Positions 14,504 to 18,763 of a stretch of 18,763 nt of DNA are shown here, in pieces. A program made the position numbers and the translations under genes. The notes beneath the pieces are model-generated. The model was not told the DNA's origin, did not search any database, and saw only the letters and a program-made list of their open reading frames with translations. Numbering within the stretch: position 1 is the first letter of the stretch; each line of letters opens with the position of its first letter. Origin of the DNA: VAZQ01 sp036502925 (GTDB taxonomy: Bacteria; Pseudomonadota; Alphaproteobacteria; Rhizobiales; Xanthobacteraceae); assembly GCA_036502925.1 (NCBI GenBank), contig DASXXS010000105.1, positions 1 to 18,763 of the forward strand. Reading direction: 5' to 3'.

Positions 14504-14935
14504 ATGAGGGCCCAGCTTCGACTTGCCGACCAGACGCACCGGGCCGACGACGACGCCCGACTGAACGAGGTGTTTTCGGCGCTGGCGGACCCGATCCGGC
14601 GCGCCATTCTGCGCCGGCTCGACGGTCGCGATCTTCTGGTTTCGGAAATCGCCGCGGCCTTCACGATCTCGCTTCAGGCGGTATCCAAGCATATCCAGGT
14701 CCTGGTTCGCGCCGGTCTCGTCAACCAGGAGCGAACCGGGCGGATCAGCCGATGCCGCCTGGATGCCGGCCCGATCTTCGAGGCCGCCGTCTGGCTCAAT
14801 CGCTACAGCAAGTACTGGCAGGAGCAATTCGACCTGTTGGCAGTCGCGTTGGAGGACATCGCGCCGGCGCGAAAGCGGAAGTCGCCGCGCGCCGGACGAC
14901 CCGCGCCGCGGCCGGGCGGCGACCGGCGCAAGTAA
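14504..14935 (+). CDS. ArsR-family winged-helix repressor of the DUF899 operon
   Basis: The 143-residue protein has a winged helix-turn-helix at about 20-90 (FSALADPIRRAILRRL, then AAAFTISLQAVSKHIQVLVRAGLV). The classical metal motif ELCVC is absent: the corresponding helix reads DLLVSEIAAAF, so it is not an arsenic or zinc sensor of the usual kind. Its tail with YSKYWQEQFDLL is typical of ArsR proteins paired with SRPBCC or DUF899 genes. A basic, proline-rich C-terminal tail follows (about 121-143). The gene is directly preceded by its operators and is followed after 22 nt by the first DUF899 gene, so it likely represses all three genes. The inducer is unknown. Confidence 0.92.
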   Translation: MRAQLRLADQTHRADDDARLNEVFSALADPIRRAILRRLDGRDLLVSEIAAAFTISLQAVSKHIQVLVRAGLVNQERTGRISRCRLDAGPIFEAAVWLNRYSKYWQEQFDLLAVALEDIAPARKRKSPRAGRPAPRPGGDRRK

Positions 14936-14957
14936 GCTTCAAATGAGGAGATGGAAA

Positions 14958-15665
14958 ATGGAGAACCACAGGGTCACGACGCACGCGGCCTGGACCGAGG
15001 CGCGCAAGGAATTGCTCGCCAAGGAGAAGGAGCTCACCAGGCTGCGCGACGAGCTCAGTCAAAAACGGCGCGATCTTCCCTGGATGCGGGTGGACAAGCC
15101 CTATGTGTTCGACGGGCCGAACGGCCAGGAAACGCTGCCGCAGCTGTTCGAGGGCAGAAGCCAGCTCATCGTCTATCACTTGATGTTCGATCCGAGCTGG
15201 GACGCGGGCTGCAAGAGCTGCTCGTTTTGGGCCGACAATTTCAACGACATCATCGTGCATCTCAATCACCGCGATGTGACCATGGTCTTCGTCTCGCGAG
15301 CCCCGCTCGACAAGCTCGCGGCCTACCGCCGGCGCATGGGCTGGAGCTTCAAGTGGCTCTCCTCGTTCGGCAACGACTTCAACCGCGACTATCACGTCTC
15401 GCACACGCCCGAGGAGCTGGCGCAAGGCGAGGCCGAATATAACTACACGCGGCAGAAGCCCTACGCGTCCGAGGCTCCGGGCATCAGCGTGTTCTGGAAC
15501 GACGGCCGCGGCGCCGTCTTCCATACCTATTCGTGCTATGCGCGCGGTCTCGACATGTTGAACGGGGCCTATCAGCTCCTCGATCTGGTTCCCAAGGGAC
15601 GCGATGAAGCCAACCTGCCGTTCCACACGAACTGGCTGCGGCGGCACGACGAATATGCCGATTGA
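14958..15665 (+). CDS. DUF899-family thioredoxin-like protein
   Basis: The 235-residue protein is a full-length DUF899 member. It starts with a helical region (HAAWTEARKELLAKEKELTRLRDELS), then FDGPNGQETLPQLFEGRSQLIVYHLMF, and has the CxxC motif CKSC at 85-88 in GCKSCSFWADNFN. Next is a region with SSFGNDFNRDYHVSH, then an end with FWNDGRGAVFHTYSCYARGLD and LLDLVPKGR. The fold is thioredoxin-like; the activity of the family is unknown, with redox or detoxification roles suggested. The ATG at 14958 has GAGGAG at 14945-14950, 7 nt upstream. An in-frame ATG at 14943 would overlap that ribosome site. It is transcribed with the repressor and the next gene. Confidence 0.92.
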   Translation: MENHRVTTHAAWTEARKELLAKEKELTRLRDELSQKRRDLPWMRVDKPYVFDGPNGQETLPQLFEGRSQLIVYHLMFDPSWDAGCKSCSFWADNFNDIIVHLNHRDVTMVFVSRAPLDKLAAYRRRMGWSFKWLSSFGNDFNRDYHVSHTPEELAQGEAEYNYTRQKPYASEAPGISVFWNDGRGAVFHTYSCYARGLDMLNGAYQLLDLVPKGRDEANLPFHTNWLRRHDEYAD

Positions 15666-15696
15666 AACGCAAGCTTGCATGCGGAGGATGAAGGCA

Positions 15697-16275
15697 ATGC
15701 CATACAAGGACACGGCCGAGAAGCTTGCCCGGTACCGTCGCGAGATCGCAGGCCTGCGCCAGAAGATGCGCGAGGCGCAAGCATCGGGCGAGCCCGAAGC
15801 GGTGAAGGATTATGAATTTTCGGTCCCGGGAGCAACGATTCGACTGTCCGCGCTGTTCGGCGACAAGGATACGCTGTTCGTCGTGCACAATATGGGCACG
15901 AGCTGCCCCTCTTGCACGCTGTGGGCCGACGGCTTCAACGGCGTGTACGATCACCTGCGCAATCGGGCCGCCTTCGTGGTGTCTTCGCCGGATGACCCGG
16001 ACACGCAGCGGAAATTCGCCGGCGGCCGCCATTGGAAATTCCCCATGGTGTCGCATCGGGGCACGACGTTTGCGGCCGACATGGGCTATCGTCGCGACAA
16101 CGGCTTCGCGCCCGGCGTTTCGGTCTTCAAGCGCGAGGGCGGCAGGCTCTTGCGTGTCGCAGATACGTCGTTCTCCCCCGGCGATGATTTCTGCAGCGTC
16201 TGGCATTTCTTCGATCTGATCCCGGAAGGCAGGGCCGGCTGGCAGCCGAAGTTCACCTACCCGGATGAAGGATGA
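15697..16275 (+). CDS. Second, shorter DUF899-family thioredoxin-like protein
   Basis: The 192-residue protein is a divergent paralog of the preceding one. It has a coiled N-terminal helix (about 5-30), the strand FVVHNMG, the CxxC motif CPSC at 70-73 followed by TLWADGFNG, FPMVSHRGTTFAADMGY near the middle, and a GVSVFKREGGRLLRVADTSFSPGDDFCSVWHFFDLIP end. It keeps the DUF899 signatures but is shorter. The ATG at 15697 gives MPYKDT; GGAGG (15683-15687) is 9 nt upstream. The in-frame ATG at 15688 would sit directly against the GGAGG. The gap to the previous gene is 31 nt, so they are one operon. The two CxxC proteins may act in the same redox process; that is inference. Confidence 0.88.
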   Translation: MPYKDTAEKLARYRREIAGLRQKMREAQASGEPEAVKDYEFSVPGATIRLSALFGDKDTLFVVHNMGTSCPSCTLWADGFNGVYDHLRNRAAFVVSSPDDPDTQRKFAGGRHWKFPMVSHRGTTFAADMGYRRDNGFAPGVSVFKREGGRLLRVADTSFSPGDDFCSVWHFFDLIPEGRAGWQPKFTYPDEG

Positions 16276-16502
16276 GGCCCGGCGCCAGGGCTGCCGGCAG
16301 ACCGGAGAAATTCGACCGCGCGGCAGCGCGGCTGGTGCACGTCATGGAACTTTCACCTGAATCAGGTATTGTTTGAACCGAGCAATGAAGCCGCATGGCC
16401 TCATTGCGTGACGGCCACGATGTTGAGCAGGCGACGCCGGATGTACGCGCGCCTCCTCATCCGTGGTCGTTGGTGTTTTGGGAAGGCACGCTCGCCAAAG
16501 CA
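16276..16502. other. Gap between the DUF899 pair and the groEL terminator, with short palindromes
   Basis: No gene is supported here. Three small inverted repeats stand out: CCGCGC-GGCA-GCGCGG at 16316-16331, ACCTGA-A-TCAGGT at 16355-16367, and GCAATGA...TCATTGC at 16382-16407 with an inner GCC/GGC. The first could end the DUF899 transcript but has no T-tract. An open frame from 16395 runs antisense to groEL and is not considered coding. Confidence 0.5.
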
Positions 16503-16530
16503 AATGGCCCGGGATTGCGCCCGGGCCATT
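16503..16530 (-). terminator. Rho-independent terminator of groEL
   Basis: AATGGCCCGGG (16503-16513) and CCCGGGCCATT (16520-16530) form a perfect 11-bp stem over a 6-nt loop, 26 nt after the groEL stop. On the - strand the stem is followed by TTTGCTTT. The + strand side lacks a T-run, so termination is mainly for groEL. Confidence 0.85.
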
Positions 16531-16556
16531 GTCTAGATTGGTCGTTGTTCGCGTTG

Positions 16557-18188
<1,632 letters not shown>

Positions 18189-18314
18189 TTCTGTCTACTC
18201 CGATTTTGATCCTATCCCGAGCAAGGGGCGTCGCCCGCATCTCGAGAACGGGATCGATGAACGGGGAAAGGCTTGGATTCCTCGAAACGCCGCGCCACGC
18301 GTTGCCGCCTGCGG

Positions 18315-18338
18315 GCATCCGAGGAAGAAGTCGGATGC
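18315..18338 (-). promoter_or_regulatory. Intercistronic hairpin between groES and groEL
   Basis: GCATCCGA (18315-18322) pairs perfectly with TCGGATGC (18331-18338) over an 8-nt loop, 4 nt after the groES stop. No T-run follows on the - strand. In Agrobacterium tumefaciens the groESL mRNA is cleaved in a stem-loop between the two genes, and this hairpin sits in the same place, so it may be a processing or partial-termination site. The rest of the 154-bp gap shows nothing but the groEL ribosome site. Confidence 0.65.
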
Positions 18339-18342
18339 GCGA

Positions 18343-18657
18343 TCAGGCGGCCTTCTTCTTGGCCGCGGTGCCCTCGAGCACCCCCATGATGTCGCTCTCC
18401 TTCATGATCAGATACTCGATGCCGTCGATCTTGACCTCGGTGCCGGACCACTTGCCGAACAGCACCCGGTCGCCGGGCCGCACGTCGATCGGAATGAGCT
18501 TGCCGTTCTCGTCACGGCCGCCGGGACCGACCGCGATGATCTCGCCCTGCGAGGGCTTCTCTTTCGCCGTATCGGGGATGATGATGCCGCCGGTGCTGCG
18601 TTCCTCGGCATCGATGCGCTTGACGACGACACGATCGTGAAGCGGACGAAATTTCAT
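18343..18657 (-). CDS. groES: Co-chaperonin GroES (10 kDa)
   Basis: The 104-residue protein is a complete GroES: MKFRPLHDRVVVKRIDAEE at the start, the mobile loop with ERSTGGIIIPDTAKEKPSQG (about 19-38), AVGPGGRDENGKLIPIDVRPGDRVLFGKWSG, and a C-terminal TAAKKKAA tail. It caps the GroEL ring as a heptamer. The open frame extends 11 codons further upstream, but MKFRPLHDR is the family start and GGAG (18664-18667, complementary strand) lies 6 nt before it. It heads the groES-groEL operon. Confidence 0.98.
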   Translation of the reverse strand: MKFRPLHDRVVVKRIDAEERSTGGIIIPDTAKEKPSQGEIIAVGPGGRDENGKLIPIDVRPGDRVLFGKWSGTEVKIDGIEYLIMKESDIMGVLEGTAAKKKAA

Positions 18658-18763
18658 GGGCTTCTCCTTCGAAGTTTGAACTGGGATCACGTTTGGGGTG
18701 AAGCGGCCGCCGGAAGTTGCCCCCCGCCGGAACCGCCTGGCCGCCAGATAGGGCGAGCTTGTT
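18658..18763 (-). promoter_or_regulatory. Upstream region of groES, promoter not certain
   Basis: Only 106 bp upstream of groES are visible. No CIRCE operator (TTAGCACTC-N9-GAGTGCTAA) is seen. On the - strand a loose heat-shock-sigma-like pair, CTTCCG (18711-18716) and CCCCAA (18693-18698), is present with 12-nt spacing, but the match is weak. HrcA or RpoH control elements may lie just past the window edge. Confidence 0.3.

Overview
The window is GC-rich, tightly packed bacterial DNA. Codon use, gene content, dispersed intergenic palindromes and the groESL layout suggest an alphaproteobacterium, most likely of the order Rhizobiales (Bradyrhizobium/Rhodopseudomonas/Pseudolabrys-like). This is inferred from the sequence alone. 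Everything up to about 16.3 kb is read on the + strand; groES-groEL at the right end is on the - strand and converges on the + strand genes.

Region 1 (1-6699) is a carbon-monoxide-dehydrogenase-type (xanthine oxidase family) molybdenum hydroxylase locus. It holds the 3' end of coxL, coxM (FAD subunit), coxD (MoxR-type AAA+ ATPase), coxE (VWA protein), an XdhC/CoxF-type sulfurase-chaperone split into two genes (N-terminal piece with an apparent ATT start, then the C-terminal Rossmann piece), and a molybdopterin-binding plus MocA-type cytidylyltransferase fusion. The structural subunits make the enzyme. CoxD/CoxE and the XdhC pieces would mature its Mo centre, and the fusion protein would supply the cytosine-dinucleotide form of the cofactor. 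The L-then-M order fits the S-L-M arrangement of form II/CoxL-like enzymes, so the true substrate may not be CO. Two different palindromic repeat clusters interrupt the run, one between coxM and coxD and one between coxE and the XdhC piece.

Region 2 (6837-9026) is comEC, a DNA-uptake channel without a recognisable metallo-beta-lactamase active site. Region 3 (9093-12718) is a four-gene, translationally coupled unit behind a perfect palindromic operator: a TetR regulator, a lipid-anchored HlyD-like adaptor, an ABC ATPase and an ABC-2 permease. This parallels the E. coli cecR-ybhGFSR drug-efflux locus.

Region 4 (12737-16275) has a Rhizobium-etli-type L-asparaginase, a GNAT acetyltransferase, and an ArsR-family repressor followed by two different DUF899 thioredoxin-like proteins with CxxC motifs. 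Two abutting 18-bp operator copies lie directly before the arsR-type gene, which may be read from a leaderless transcript. Region 5 (16503-18763, - strand) is groES-groEL with a strong terminator and an intercistronic hairpin. No tRNA, rRNA, CRISPR array, transposase or phage gene was seen. I did not find a clearly undescribed system. The most unusual items are the ATT-initiated split XdhC, the tandem ArsR operator arrangement before the DUF899 pair, and the structured repeats.
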